Source of the DNA: an uncultured Acetatifactor sp.
GTDB taxonomy: Bacteria; Bacillota; Clostridia; Lachnospirales; Lachnospiraceae
DNA: 62,040 bases
Assembly (NCBI GenBank): GCA_934402315.1
Contig: CAKRTS010000020.1
Coordinates: forward strand, 1-62,040
Direction: 5' to 3'
Each line of letters opens with the position of its first letter. Within the stretch, counting starts at the first letter, position 1. A program made the position numbers and the translations under genes. Below, piece by piece: positions 1-8,021 of the stretch. The notes under the pieces are model-generated. The model did no database searches and was not told the origin of the DNA. It worked only from the letters and a program-made list of their open reading frames with translations.

Positions 1-2
1 TG

Positions 3-383
3 CTCTGTGCCATCATTGGACTTGTGGGTGTTCTGAATTTCTTCAACGCCATGATGACCGGTATCCTTTCCCGCCACAGTGAATTTGCTGTGCTTCAGGC
101 TGTAGGAATGACGAACCGGCAGCTCAAAACCATGCTGATCTACGAGGGATTGTTTTACGCAATGTCCTCCGTAGCGGCGGCCTTTATTCTGTCGCTGGCG
201 GTGGGACCTCTTGCAGGAAAAATGCTGGGCAGTATGTTCTGGTTCTTTGAGTATCGATTCACCATTCTGCCTGTCCTGCTGACAATTCCGGTATTTCTTC
301 TGCTGGGGTGGCTGATTCCTTGCATGATGTATGACAACGCAGCAAAATGCAGTGTTGTAGAGCAATTAAGGGATGCTCAATAA
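3..383 (+). CDS. FtsX-like ABC transporter permease, C-terminal fragment
   Basis: This is the end of a permease whose gene begins before the window; the frame is open from base 3. The visible part has a membrane segment, then the cytoplasmic stretch SEFAVLQAVGMTNRQL (residues E, G and R typical of FtsX/MacB permeases), then two more membrane segments and a short tail. Such permeases work with a LolD/BceA-type ATPase to export peptides or resist antimicrobial peptides. The partner genes are outside the window, so the substrate is unknown. A strong hairpin terminator follows directly. Confidence in the family is high; confidence in the role is low. Confidence 0.85.
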   Translation, partial: LCAIIGLVGVLNFFNAMMTGILSRHSEFAVLQAVGMTNRQLKTMLIYEGLFYAMSSVAAAFILSLAVGPLAGKMLGSMFWFFEYRFTILPVLLTIPVFLLLGWLIPCMMYDNAAKCSVVEQLRDAQ

Positions 384-398
384 CTGTTAAGCAAAACG

Positions 399-435
399 GC
401 CCTCTGCCAAGGAAAAGGCAGAGGGCTGAGTTTTA
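399..435. terminator. Rho-independent terminator, probably bidirectional
   Basis: A perfect 10-bp stem (399-408 with 417-426), loop of 8, followed by TTTT at 431-434 on the plus strand; A-runs on the left side would give a T-run on the minus strand. It lies between the permease stop (381-383) and the stop of a small minus-strand ORF (433), so it can end transcription from both sides. Confidence 0.8.
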
Positions 436-558
436 ATCTAAGGGTTTACATTCAGCTACAGTTTTTAGATAAATTTCGGGGTTTCCGTTCAAAACAAGGT
501 CTGCATATCCAATCGGATCATTGTAGATTAGATAGTCCAGCTCTGACCGCTGATACAT
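433..558 (-). CDS. Small hypothetical protein (41 aa)
   Basis: I do not recognise the family. The ORF begins at an ATG (556-558) preceded by GTGGAGG at a usable distance, 29 bases beyond the rlmD stop, and ends at the terminator at 399-426. The product is acidic and tyrosine-rich with no membrane segment or signal. A longer reading from 648 overlaps the rlmD end and lacks a ribosome site, so the shorter start is preferred. Its place between the extended end of rlmD and a permease suggests it may belong to a mobile element end; this is inference. It could also be a chance ORF. Confidence 0.4.
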   Translation of the reverse strand: MYQRSELDYLIYNDPIGYADLVLNGNPEIYLKTVAECKPLD

Positions 559-587
559 ATTGTCGGAAACCTCCACTTTGCTGGATA

Positions 588-2279
588 TTAGATCATCCCA
601 AAATATTTGAATGCTTCTCGGATTGCTTTCTCTTTTTCCGGCGGACACTGGGGCTGTCTGGAATCCTCGGACTTCGGCAGATTATAGTTCTTACCAACCC
701 CAATCCCACATTTTCGCTTAATTTGTGAGATATACAGGTTGGATACCTTTAACCCGCTATGCTCCAGCACATAGTCCTTAATCTGGGTGTAGGTTGCCCC
801 ATCCTGAAATTCGGACATATCCATATCTTCCAAAGAGAACTCAACCCGAATCTTTTTCGAGTCGACCTCACCCTTGGAAAGCAAGACAACCGTCTCCACA
901 TTCGCCGTCCAAGGGAACTGATCGACGGCGACCGCCTTCTCCACGGCATAGCCGCAGTCCAAAAATGTCTCCAGATCCCGCACAAGGCTCGTCGGCTTGC
1001 AGGATATGTAGACAATATGCTCCACACCGTAGTCTATGATTTTCGGCAGTGCCTTGGGGTGAATACCGTCTCTGGGCGGGTCGAGGATAATCATATCCGG
1101 CTTTTCCGCGATGGTGTCCAGAACCTTCAGGACATCTCCGGCGATAAACTCGCAGTTATCCAGACCGTTTTCGGCTGCATTACGTCTTGCCGCCTCGACA
1201 GCCTCCTCCACGATCTCCACACCGATCACCTTCTTTGCAACAGGCGCCATCAGCTGCGCGATCGTACCCGTTCCACTGTACAGATCGAAGACAACCTTGT
1301 CGCCGCCTGTCAGATCGCCGACATACTCCCGCGCCGTCTCGTAGAGCACCTCCGCGCTGTAGGAATTTGTCTGGAAGAAGGAAAAGGTCGAAATTTTAAA
1401 CCGCAACCCCAATAATTCCTCATAGAAATAATCCTTGCCGTAAAGAATGTCCGTGCGGTCGCTCTGCACGACATCCGCCAGCGAATCGTTGACTATGTGG
1501 AGAATACCGGCAAATTTCCCCTGCAGCTTCCCGGAATGCTCAAGCTCCAGAAGTCTGTCAAGAAATCCCCGCAGAAGCTGCTCATCACCGTCTGCAGCCT
1601 GCGTCTTCCCCGGCTCCTGCGACGTCGTCACCAGTGCGGCAAGGATCTCCCCTGTACGGGACGCCTTGCGCACAAGCAGATGGCGCAGATACCCCTCGTG
1701 GCGGAGCCTGTGATAATAGCTGGCTTCTTCCGCCGCGAAATACGCAAGCGCCGTATTCAATATCAGCCGGTAATCCGCATCAACAATCCGGCAGTCCCCG
1801 ACCGTCACGACATCATAAAAGCTCCCCCTCTTATGCATACCGAGGGAAAGCGGCCCATCCTTCACCTCATCGCCGAAAGAAAACTCCATCTTGTTCCGGT
1901 ACTCATACGCCACCGGGCTGCCCTTGATGCCTTCCCACACCCAGTCCGCTGCCTGTCTGTCAAGCACCCCGTCCAGCAGCTTTTTCACCTGCCCTTCCTT
2001 GATTTTAAGCTGCTCCTCGTAGGGCAGGGAAAGATAGGTGCATCCTCCGCATACGCCAAAATGGGAACACGGAGTTCCTGTCTCCAGAGGTGACTTTTCA
2101 ATCACCTCCAACAGACGGCCTTCCGCCTTCCCTTTTCTGACTTTATTGACGCTAAGCTTTACTTTCTGTCCGGGCAGGCTGTTCTTTACGATCACGTTTC
2201 CCTCCCCGGTATTTACTACACCCTTGTTGGGGAAGTCGACCCTCTCGACAATTGCTTCATATACCTGTCCTTTTTTCAT
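588..2279 (-). CDS. rlmD: 23S rRNA (uracil-5-)-methyltransferase, RlmD/RumA family, with C-terminal extension
   Basis: Methylates C5 of a uridine in 23S rRNA using SAM. Visible: N-terminal TRAM domain (about 1-60), iron-sulfur cluster cysteines C71, C77 and C80, SAM motif FDLYSGTGTIAQ, catalytic Cys in YISCKPTSLVRDLE, and the C-terminal Glu in NVETVVLLS, where the more usual histidines are replaced (PWTANVE). The enzyme family normally ends about here, near residue 460-470. This protein runs about 90 residues further into an extra domain rich in conserved Cys, Tyr and Lys (SQIKRKCGIGVGKNYN) ending EAFKYFGMI. The start is 4 bp from the stop of the upstream small membrane protein, so the two are cotranscribed. 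The extension is discussed in the findings. Confidence 0.9.
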   Translation of the reverse strand: MKKGQVYEAIVERVDFPNKGVVNTGEGNVIVKNSLPGQKVKLSVNKVRKGKAEGRLLEVIEKSPLETGTPCSHFGVCGGCTYLSLPYEEQLKIKEGQVKKLLDGVLDRQAADWVWEGIKGSPVAYEYRNKMEFSFGDEVKDGPLSLGMHKRGSFYDVVTVGDCRIVDADYRLILNTALAYFAAEEASYYHRLRHEGYLRHLLVRKASRTGEILAALVTTSQEPGKTQAADGDEQLLRGFLDRLLELEHSGKLQGKFAGILHIVNDSLADVVQSDRTDILYGKDYFYEELLGLRFKISTFSFFQTNSYSAEVLYETAREYVGDLTGGDKVVFDLYSGTGTIAQLMAPVAKKVIGVEIVEEAVEAARRNAAENGLDNCEFIAGDVLKVLDTIAEKPDMIILDPPRDGIHPKALPKIIDYGVEHIVYISCKPTSLVRDLETFLDCGYAVEKAVAVDQFPWTANVETVVLLSKGEVDSKKIRVEFSLEDMDMSEFQDGATYTQIKDYVLEHSGLKVSNLYISQIKRKCGIGVGKNYNLPKSEDSRQPQCPPEKEKAIREAFKYFGMI

Positions 2280-2283
2280 CTGC

Positions 2284-2556
2284 TTAGTTTTCTCCCTCGT
2301 CTACGAAGAAATCATCATCCTCGTCATCGGACTCTTCGTCTTCAAATTCGTCCTCAAAATCATCATCGAAATCTTCGATATAATCAGGAGTGAAGTAGCG
2401 GTATACCGCGTAAGCGATTGCTGCAACTGCTGCGATTGCGCCAACCACAGCCAGCACGCAGACTACAACGTTACACTTCTTCTCCTTTGCTTCCTCCTTC
2501 TTGCCAAGGATTTCGTTCAATTTTGTTACATCGATCAGATTTTCAAGCTTATTCAT
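2284..2556 (-). CDS. Small single-pass membrane protein with acidic tail (90 aa)
   Basis: Unknown function. It has a charged N-terminal segment (1-27), one hydrophobic helix at about 28-50 (CNVVVCVLAVVGAIAAVAAI) and a tail that is almost entirely Asp/Glu with Phe/Tyr (about 56-90). GGAGG lies 7 bases before the ATG. It sits between pcrA and rlmD on the same strand with only 4 bp to rlmD. The layout resembles small Lachnospiraceae membrane proteins often annotated as DUF-containing or hypothetical; I cannot name the family. Confidence 0.75.
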   Translation of the reverse strand: MNKLENLIDVTKLNEILGKKEEAKEKKCNVVVCVLAVVGAIAAVAAIAYAVYRYFTPDYIEDFDDDFEDEFEDEESDDEDDDFFVDEGEN

Positions 2557-2627
2557 AGGATACCTCCATAATAAACAGTGTTTTCAATTCATAGAATACC
2601 ACATTTCTTTTAAAATTACCACAATTT

Positions 2628-4946
2628 TTAGATTCTTTTCAGCTTTGCAAAGGATGCATACATAATTTTCTGTCCGGCCTTATCAAAATCGACCGTCACC
2701 TTGTAATCCCTCGGCTCCTTGACCAGCCCCAGCACCGTGCCATCACCGTACTTAATATGGCTCACCCTGTCACCGGTCTGGTAATCCGGCGCCGACGCCG
2801 TCATACCCGCTGCGCCCTTTGACAGACCCGCCAGCTGGTTCAGACTGCCAATGCCTTTTGCAATGAAGGGCTTATCCGCCTTCGCCGTGATCTTTGGCTT
2901 AAGCGTTGCCTTCGGTCTGAAATCATAGCTGCCCTGCTTTGTTTCGGTGTCCTTTGCGCCAAAGCCGATAATGTCCGCCAGAATATCCCTGTCCTGCCTT
3001 GCACGCTTCGGCTCGGCGAGCTTGTTGTCGAGCAGCTCCTCCGGAATCTCCCTCACAAACCGGCTGACCGGATTATACTGCGTCTCTCCCCTAATCATTC
3101 TGGATCTGGCGCAGGTCAGCGTCAGGTCATTCATCGCCCGGGTGATGCCGACATATGCCAGACGTCTCTCCTCCTCGATGTCCTCCTGATCGTTCGTCCA
3201 GATCGCGGACTGTCCGGGGAAAAGTCCATCTTCCATGCCCGCAAGGTACACATGCGGGAACTCTAATCCCTTCGCGGAATGAAGTGTCATGAGAAGGACA
3301 CGGTTGTCGTCATCCTCCACCTTGTCAATATCCGCCACCAGTGCGACCTCCGCCAGAAACTCCGTCAGATTCGCCTCATCATGCATTTCCTGATAAGCAA
3401 CCGCCTTCGTAATCAATTCGTCCACGTTGGCGATCCTGTCCTCCGCCGACTCATCATCATTGTCCTGCAAATACTGCACATACTGGATCTTTTCGACAAT
3501 TTTCTGTATCAGTTCGGCGATTGTAAGCTCCGATGATGCCTTGCGCAGTTCCCGGATGAGCTGTACAAAGGGTCTGATCTTCGCCGCCGTCTTGCCAAGG
3601 CTCATGATCTCATCCGCCATTTCCATCGCATCGTACAGGCTGACATCCCGCATCTGCGCATAGTCCTCGATCTTTTCCACGGTCACCGCGCCAATGCCGC
3701 GCTTCGGAATATTGATAATCCTTCTGACCGCCACATCATCCCTGCCGTTGTCGATCGTCTTCAGGTATGCAAGAATGTCCTTGATTTCCGCTCTCGCATA
3801 GAAGTTCGTCCCGCCGACGACATTATACGGCACGCCCTCCATAATCATCCTCTCCTCGAGCAGACGTGCCTGTGCGTTTGTGCGGTACAGGACGGCAAAG
3901 TCCTTGTACTGCGCCCCCTGCTTGCGAACCTTGCGGCAGACATCATCGGCGATATATTCCGCCTCCTCATAGGCATTGTCAAACTGCCTGAAATGCACCG
4001 GTTCCCCGCTCCCGCGCTCCGTCCAGAGCGCCTTGTCCTTCCGTCTCTCATTGTTAGAAATCACGGCATTCGCCGCATCGAGAATTGACTGCGTGGAACG
4101 GTAATTCTGCTCCAGCTTGATTACCTTTGCCTCCGGAAAATACTTCTCAAAGTCAAGGATATTCCTGATATTCGCGCCCCTGAACTTATAAATGGACTGG
4201 TCGTCGTCACCCACCACGCAAAGGTTCCTGTTTTTCTGTGCCAGCAGCCTTACCAGCTCGAACTGCGCGGTGTTGGTATCCTGGTATTCGTCGACCATGA
4301 TGTACTGAAAACGCTCCTGATAGCTGTCAAGGATTTCGGGACAGCTCTTAAAGAGCTCCACTGTCTTCACGATCAGATCATCAAAATCCAGCGCATTATT
4401 TTTCTGCAGCGTCTCCTGATATTCCCGGTATACCATAGCGTAGGTTCTCTGGTTCATATCATTTGCTGCATTCAGCGCATATTCACTGACACCGATCAGC
4501 TCGTCCTTCGCGGAGGAAATCGCTCCGAGCAGGGCTCTCTCCTTATAAATCTTCGTATTGATGTCCAGCCGCTTGCAGATATTCTTCATGACCGTCTTCT
4601 GGTCGTCCGTGTCATAGATGGTAAATTCATTTGCAAAGCCGATCCTGTCAATATGTCTTCTGAGGATTCTCACACACATGGAATGAAAGGTGGAAACCCA
4701 TACCTGATCTGCGCCGTAGTCCACAAGCCGGTTTACCCTCTCGCGCATCTCTCCCGCCGCCTTGTTGGTAAACGTGATTGCAAGAATGTTCCACGGTTTG
4801 ACCCCCATCTCGTCGATCAGATAGGCGATTCTGTGCGTCAGGCAGCGGGTCTTTCCGCTTCCCGCACCGGCGAGCAGCAACAGCGGCCCTTCCGTATGGA
4901 ACACCGCTTCCTTCTGCTCCTTGTTTAATGTATCGTATATACTCAT
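2628..4946 (-). CDS. pcrA: ATP-dependent DNA helicase PcrA/UvrD
   Basis: A superfamily 1 3'-5' helicase acting in repair, rolling-circle replication and removal of RecA or RNA polymerase from DNA. Motifs in order: Q-motif (LNKEQKEAV, 7-15), Walker A AGAGSGKT (26-33), Walker B DEYQDTN, motif III GDDDQSIYKFRGA, motif IV QNYRST, motif V TLHSAKGLEF, motif VI YVGITRA. The C-terminus holds a Tudor-like RNA-polymerase-binding domain (GDRVSHIKYGDGTVLGL). At 772 residues it is full length. It follows the zinc-ribbon membrane protein by 6 bp, with AAGGAAAT as ribosome site, so the two genes are probably one transcript. Confidence 0.96.
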   Translation of the reverse strand: MSIYDTLNKEQKEAVFHTEGPLLLLAGAGSGKTRCLTHRIAYLIDEMGVKPWNILAITFTNKAAGEMRERVNRLVDYGADQVWVSTFHSMCVRILRRHIDRIGFANEFTIYDTDDQKTVMKNICKRLDINTKIYKERALLGAISSAKDELIGVSEYALNAANDMNQRTYAMVYREYQETLQKNNALDFDDLIVKTVELFKSCPEILDSYQERFQYIMVDEYQDTNTAQFELVRLLAQKNRNLCVVGDDDQSIYKFRGANIRNILDFEKYFPEAKVIKLEQNYRSTQSILDAANAVISNNERRKDKALWTERGSGEPVHFRQFDNAYEEAEYIADDVCRKVRKQGAQYKDFAVLYRTNAQARLLEERMIMEGVPYNVVGGTNFYARAEIKDILAYLKTIDNGRDDVAVRRIINIPKRGIGAVTVEKIEDYAQMRDVSLYDAMEMADEIMSLGKTAAKIRPFVQLIRELRKASSELTIAELIQKIVEKIQYVQYLQDNDDESAEDRIANVDELITKAVAYQEMHDEANLTEFLAEVALVADIDKVEDDDNRVLLMTLHSAKGLEFPHVYLAGMEDGLFPGQSAIWTNDQEDIEEERRLAYVGITRAMNDLTLTCARSRMIRGETQYNPVSRFVREIPEELLDNKLAEPKRARQDRDILADIIGFGAKDTETKQGSYDFRPKATLKPKITAKADKPFIAKGIGSLNQLAGLSKGAAGMTASAPDYQTGDRVSHIKYGDGTVLGLVKEPRDYKVTVDFDKAGQKIMYASFAKLKRI

Positions 4947-4952
4947 ATTTCC

Positions 4953-5720
4953 TTATTTCACCTCATCCACGTCATTGAAATTCCAGATTCTGATATTAAA
5001 CTCCACAATCGGCGTATCGCAGTACAGACATCTCTTCGCCCCGAGCTTCGGCAGCGGTGCGCCACAGTTGGGACAGTTCATGGCAAGTCCGGAATCCGTC
5101 TGATTCTCAACAACGTCCCGATCCTGAATATAGAGCATCTCGATATTGTATCGGCTCTGCTCCAGACGCGAGTCTGCCCCTGCCACGACCTTGCCGTCCT
5201 TCTCCTTATAGTGGAAATACTGGACAGAAGACTGAAAGATGATACTGCATCTTCCCTTGGTCTTCCGGTACTGACGAATCTCCGTCCGGTGAATCCGGAT
5301 CTCCCTGAAATGCTCCTCGGCATCCTCGTTGTTCAACGCATCTATTCTCATCTCCAGCTTTGCCCTGAGTTCACTCGTGGTGCTCTCGGTCAGTCTGGCT
5401 CTGTTTTTCTCATCGATTCCCATCAGAAATCCCATGAGGATGTTTTCCGCCCTCGTCCTCATCTCATCGTAATGAAACTCCGGGAAATCCCTCAGGATTT
5501 GTGGTAAATACAGCCTCGTATTCGCGGAGACAGACTTCGGCGTGACCTCGAACTCCTTCTCCATCTTTTCTATTCCATCCGAAAGTTTTTCCGTGCCAAA
5601 TGCCATTCTGGAAATATTGCGCACCTTTTCCCTTATCGTGCGATAGGCGATATATCCGCCCACCAGAACCGCCAGTGCCAAAACTAAAATAACGATTGTC
5701 CCGATCTGTCCTGTTGTCAT
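4953..5720 (-). CDS. Membrane-anchored protein with C-terminal zinc ribbon (Tim44-like architecture)
   Basis: An upstream reading start at 5786 is rejected because the ATG at 5718-5720 has the ribosome site GGGAGAAG and a hydrophobic helix directly after it (residues about 5-25, TIGTIVILVLALAVLVGGY). A soluble alpha/beta region follows (about 70-200) that resembles Tim44-like domains in pattern, then a zinc ribbon CPNCG-x9-CLYC near the C-terminus. Role unknown; probably sits at the inner face of the membrane. It lies next to an SPFH protein with zinc ribbons, a pairing like the B. subtilis ydjGHI group. Domain assignment of the middle part is inference. Confidence 0.7.
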   Translation of the reverse strand: MTTGQIGTIVILVLALAVLVGGYIAYRTIREKVRNISRMAFGTEKLSDGIEKMEKEFEVTPKSVSANTRLYLPQILRDFPEFHYDEMRTRAENILMGFLMGIDEKNRARLTESTTSELRAKLEMRIDALNNEDAEEHFREIRIHRTEIRQYRKTKGRCSIIFQSSVQYFHYKEKDGKVVAGADSRLEQSRYNIEMLYIQDRDVVENQTDSGLAMNCPNCGAPLPKLGAKRCLYCDTPIVEFNIRIWNFNDVDEVK

Positions 5721-5786
5721 CTTCTCTCCCGCCCTCATCCGGCTGTCTTTGGAATTACGGCACAGACCCGTGCCTGTCCGACACAC

Positions 5787-5820
5787 GAAAACCGCAGCAG
5801 TCCTCCGTCAGACTGCTGCG
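5787..5820 (-). terminator. Terminator of the SPFH gene
   Basis: A perfect 10-bp stem (5793-5802 with 5811-5820) with an 8-base loop; on the minus strand it is followed by GGTTTTCG. It stands 33 bp beyond the SPFH stop and separates that gene from the zinc-ribbon/pcrA transcript. Confidence 0.8.
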
Positions 5821-5853
5821 TTTCGTCATCCTTTTACAGATTTCAGAATTTAC

Positions 5854-7212
5854 TTACACCCTGTCGTTGTCATCAAAAACATCTCCGCACTCAGGGCAGA
5901 ACTTGGGCGGATGTGCCGGATCTTCCGGCTCCCAGCCACACTTGTCGCACTTATAAATAGGTGCTCCCTCCGGCTTCTTCGCTCCGCAGTTGCTGCAGAA
6001 CTTGCCCTGATTTACCGTTCCACAGGAACAGGTCCAGCCGGCTGCCGCAGGCTTGGGCGCTCCGCACTCCTGACAGAACTTTCCTCTGTTGTCAGCCTTG
6101 CCGCAGGAGCAGGTCCAGCCGAGAATCGGAGCTGCCGCACCGGGATTCTGCATCTGGGGCATCTGCTGCTGTGCATTATTCTGCTGCGCCATGTTATTTG
6201 CGCCGAACGCGTTGCCGCCCATCATATTGTTCATCATGCCCATAGCCATCATGCCCATAGCGCCGCTCATAGCGTCTCCGCCACCGTTGCCATTTCCGTT
6301 GCCCATGTTTTCCATCATGGTCGAGAATGCCTCTGTCTTTCTCGCATTCTGCATATCCGCGCCGCGAAGCATTGCAGTCTCCTGCCACTTCTGGAATCTC
6401 GCTCTGTCCTCTGCGGGCATGTCTGCGGAATTGATGGTCATGCTAATCATCTGGATACCGCGCAGCTCAGTCCACTTCTCGGTCAGGGCATCGGAAAGGA
6501 TATTGCAGAGCTCCTCGGAAAATCCGGGAATCTCGTAAGGGCGCACACCCTGTACCGAAATCTTTGCCAGTGCAGGCTGCAGAGCTGTCAGCAGCTCACT
6601 CTTCTGCGTCGTGAGAAGGTCTGCCTTCTTATAGCTGTCGGTAACGTTTGCACACACATTTGTATAGAACAGGATCGGGTCAACGATCTTGAAGGTATAC
6701 TGACCGTTTACCTTTACCGCTGTGTCAAAGTCAAATCCGGTATTCTTATCCAGCACACGGAACGGGATCGGTGTAGGTGTTCCGAACAGGTTGTTCAGAA
6801 TCTCCTTTGTGTTGAAAAAGTAAACTCTCTGATCCTTTGCCGTGTTGCCACCGAACGTAAAACGTCTTCCAAGCGTGCTGAAGCTGTTCTTGATGCTGTC
6901 GCCCAGATTGCCGTAGAAAAGGCTGGGCTCTGTGGAATTGTCGTAGATAAATTCTCCGGCATCCGCACAGACATCAACGATTCCACCCTGATCCACAATA
7001 ATCATACACTGTCCTTCGTTGACAGCAACGATGGAGCCGTTGGAAATAATGTTGTCGGAACCCTTTGTGTTGCTGTTGCGTCCCTCGTTTACTCTCTTCT
7101 GGCCCTTGACCATCAGTATGTCGTTGGAGATGGAGTCACAGTAGAAGTACTCTCTCCACTGATCTGCCAATACAGATCCCAGCGCATCCTTTGCCGCTTT
7201 AATTAATCCCAT
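5854..7212 (-). CDS. SPFH domain protein with three C-terminal zinc ribbons (YdjI-like virion core type)
   Basis: The N-terminal about 300 residues form an SPFH (band 7) domain of the type annotated as virion core protein or YdjI: MGLIKAAKDALGSVLADQW at the start, then a beta-rich part and a helical part (PALAKISVQGVRPYEIPGF). A Gly/Asn/Met-rich linker (about 315-365) follows, then three zinc ribbons: CSCGKADNRGKFCQECG, CSCGTVNQGKFCSNCG, and CDKCGW with KFCPECGD. SPFH proteins form membrane-associated scaffolds; in Bacillus such genes respond to envelope stress. There is no signal peptide. CGGAGG precedes the ATG. A zinc-ribbon membrane protein follows and a divergent XRE regulator precedes it. 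Confidence 0.85.
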   Translation of the reverse strand: MGLIKAAKDALGSVLADQWREYFYCDSISNDILMVKGQKRVNEGRNSNTKGSDNIISNGSIVAVNEGQCMIIVDQGGIVDVCADAGEFIYDNSTEPSLFYGNLGDSIKNSFSTLGRRFTFGGNTAKDQRVYFFNTKEILNNLFGTPTPIPFRVLDKNTGFDFDTAVKVNGQYTFKIVDPILFYTNVCANVTDSYKKADLLTTQKSELLTALQPALAKISVQGVRPYEIPGFSEELCNILSDALTEKWTELRGIQMISMTINSADMPAEDRARFQKWQETAMLRGADMQNARKTEAFSTMMENMGNGNGNGGGDAMSGAMGMMAMGMMNNMMGGNAFGANNMAQQNNAQQQMPQMQNPGAAAPILGWTCSCGKADNRGKFCQECGAPKPAAAGWTCSCGTVNQGKFCSNCGAKKPEGAPIYKCDKCGWEPEDPAHPPKFCPECGDVFDDNDRV

Positions 7213-7363
7213 TCGTTCATCCTCCGATTCTTTGTTTTGTAATCCCGCCTCATATGTATCAGATATATGGCAGCCGCATGTTCAAAATGCACACTCATCT
7301 TTTTTATTTTATCAAATAATTTGCTTTCTCTCAACAGGTTTTGCAAAATATTCTTCCGAAATC

Positions 7364-7423
7364 TTTACAAAAACTGTTCTATCTAATAAACTAGATAAGT
7401 GGCATATGCACCACATGCATATG
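7364..7423 (+). promoter_or_regulatory. Promoter with two inverted repeats before the XRE gene
   Basis: -35 TTTACA (7364-7369), 17-bp spacer, -10 TAAACT (7387-7392). A TATCTA-N6-TAGATA inverted repeat (7380-7385 with 7392-7397) covers the -10, and a perfect CATATGCA-N5-TGCATATG repeat (7403-7410 with 7416-7423) follows in the leader. The arrangement fits an operator for the XRE protein encoded at 7467, possibly self-repression. The promoter assignment is from consensus match only. Confidence 0.5.
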
Positions 7424-7466
7424 TTTCAGGTACATCTATATCATATAACAGGAGAAAAGATTTGAC

Positions 7467-7952
7467 ATGGGTAAAAAGGCTACAAAAGCAGCTGATAATA
7501 TGTACTATCTCGCACGTTGCGAGGCCGCAGAGAGCAAGGATGAGTTTTCCAGCCGGGAAAAGGCGGCTGAGATCATAGGAATCGACCGCACAAGGCTCGC
7601 CCGCATCGAGCTCGACACGATTGCCCCTTACCCGGAGGAGGTCAAGGCAATGGCTGAAGTCTATAACGTACCCGAGCTGTGTAACTCCTACTGTGCAAGG
7701 GAATGCCCCATCGGGCGCGACAACGTACATGAGGTGACGATTGATGACTTTGACCGTCTCGCCCTGAAAGTTCTCGGCTCGCTGAAGGACATTGATTCCC
7801 TCCGCGCCTCCCTGATCGCCATTTCCGAGGATGGTGTTATCGAGGAAAGCGAACGTCCCGCGTTTCAGGAGATTCTCGATTCCCTTGAGAAGATCAGCAC
7901 AAATGCGAAGGCATTGCAGCTCTGGGCGATCAAAAACATCCGCTTAAAGTAA
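7467..7952 (+). CDS. XRE-family helix-turn-helix regulator
   Basis: A 161-residue protein with an N-terminal HTH of Cro/CI type (about 10-65; SREKAAEIIGIDRTRLARIE with EVKAMAEVYNVPELC as the closing helices). A four-cysteine stretch (C71, C75, C79 region, LCNSYCARECPIGR) follows and then a helical C-terminal domain (about 90-160). The cysteines could bind metal or sense redox; that is inference. AGGAGA stands 12 bases before the ATG, slightly far. It is divergent from the SPFH gene, so it may control that group as well as itself. A terminator follows. Confidence 0.8.
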   Translation: MGKKATKAADNMYYLARCEAAESKDEFSSREKAAEIIGIDRTRLARIELDTIAPYPEEVKAMAEVYNVPELCNSYCARECPIGRDNVHEVTIDDFDRLALKVLGSLKDIDSLRASLIAISEDGVIEESERPAFQEILDSLEKISTNAKALQLWAIKNIRLK

Positions 7953-7960
7953 TCGCAGAA

Positions 7961-8007
7961 AGCGCCGCAGGAAGTCCCTTAAGCTTCCCGCAGCGCCTTT
8001 TATTTTT
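7961..8007. terminator. Bidirectional terminator between convergent genes
   Basis: A 13-bp stem with two imperfect positions (AGCGCCGCAGGAAG arm and CTTCCCGCAGCGC arm, 7961-7995), which become G-T pairs on the minus-strand RNA. CTTTTATTTTT follows on the plus strand. It serves the XRE gene and the binding-protein gene that end toward each other. Confidence 0.75.
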
Positions 8008-8021
8008 CCTGATTTTCTGTT

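Noticed and set aside
759..2093. Long plus-strand ORFs (up to 218 codons) opposite rlmD
   Set aside because: They lie exactly opposite the well-conserved methyltransferase gene, have no ribosome sites and give low-complexity Arg/His/Ser-rich products typical of antisense shadows in GC-rich coding DNA.
5749..7206. 485-codon plus-strand ORF opposite the SPFH gene
   Set aside because: Long only because the opposite strand has a biased codon pattern; no recognisable domain, no ribosome site, and the minus-strand gene has clear zinc ribbons and an SPFH domain.
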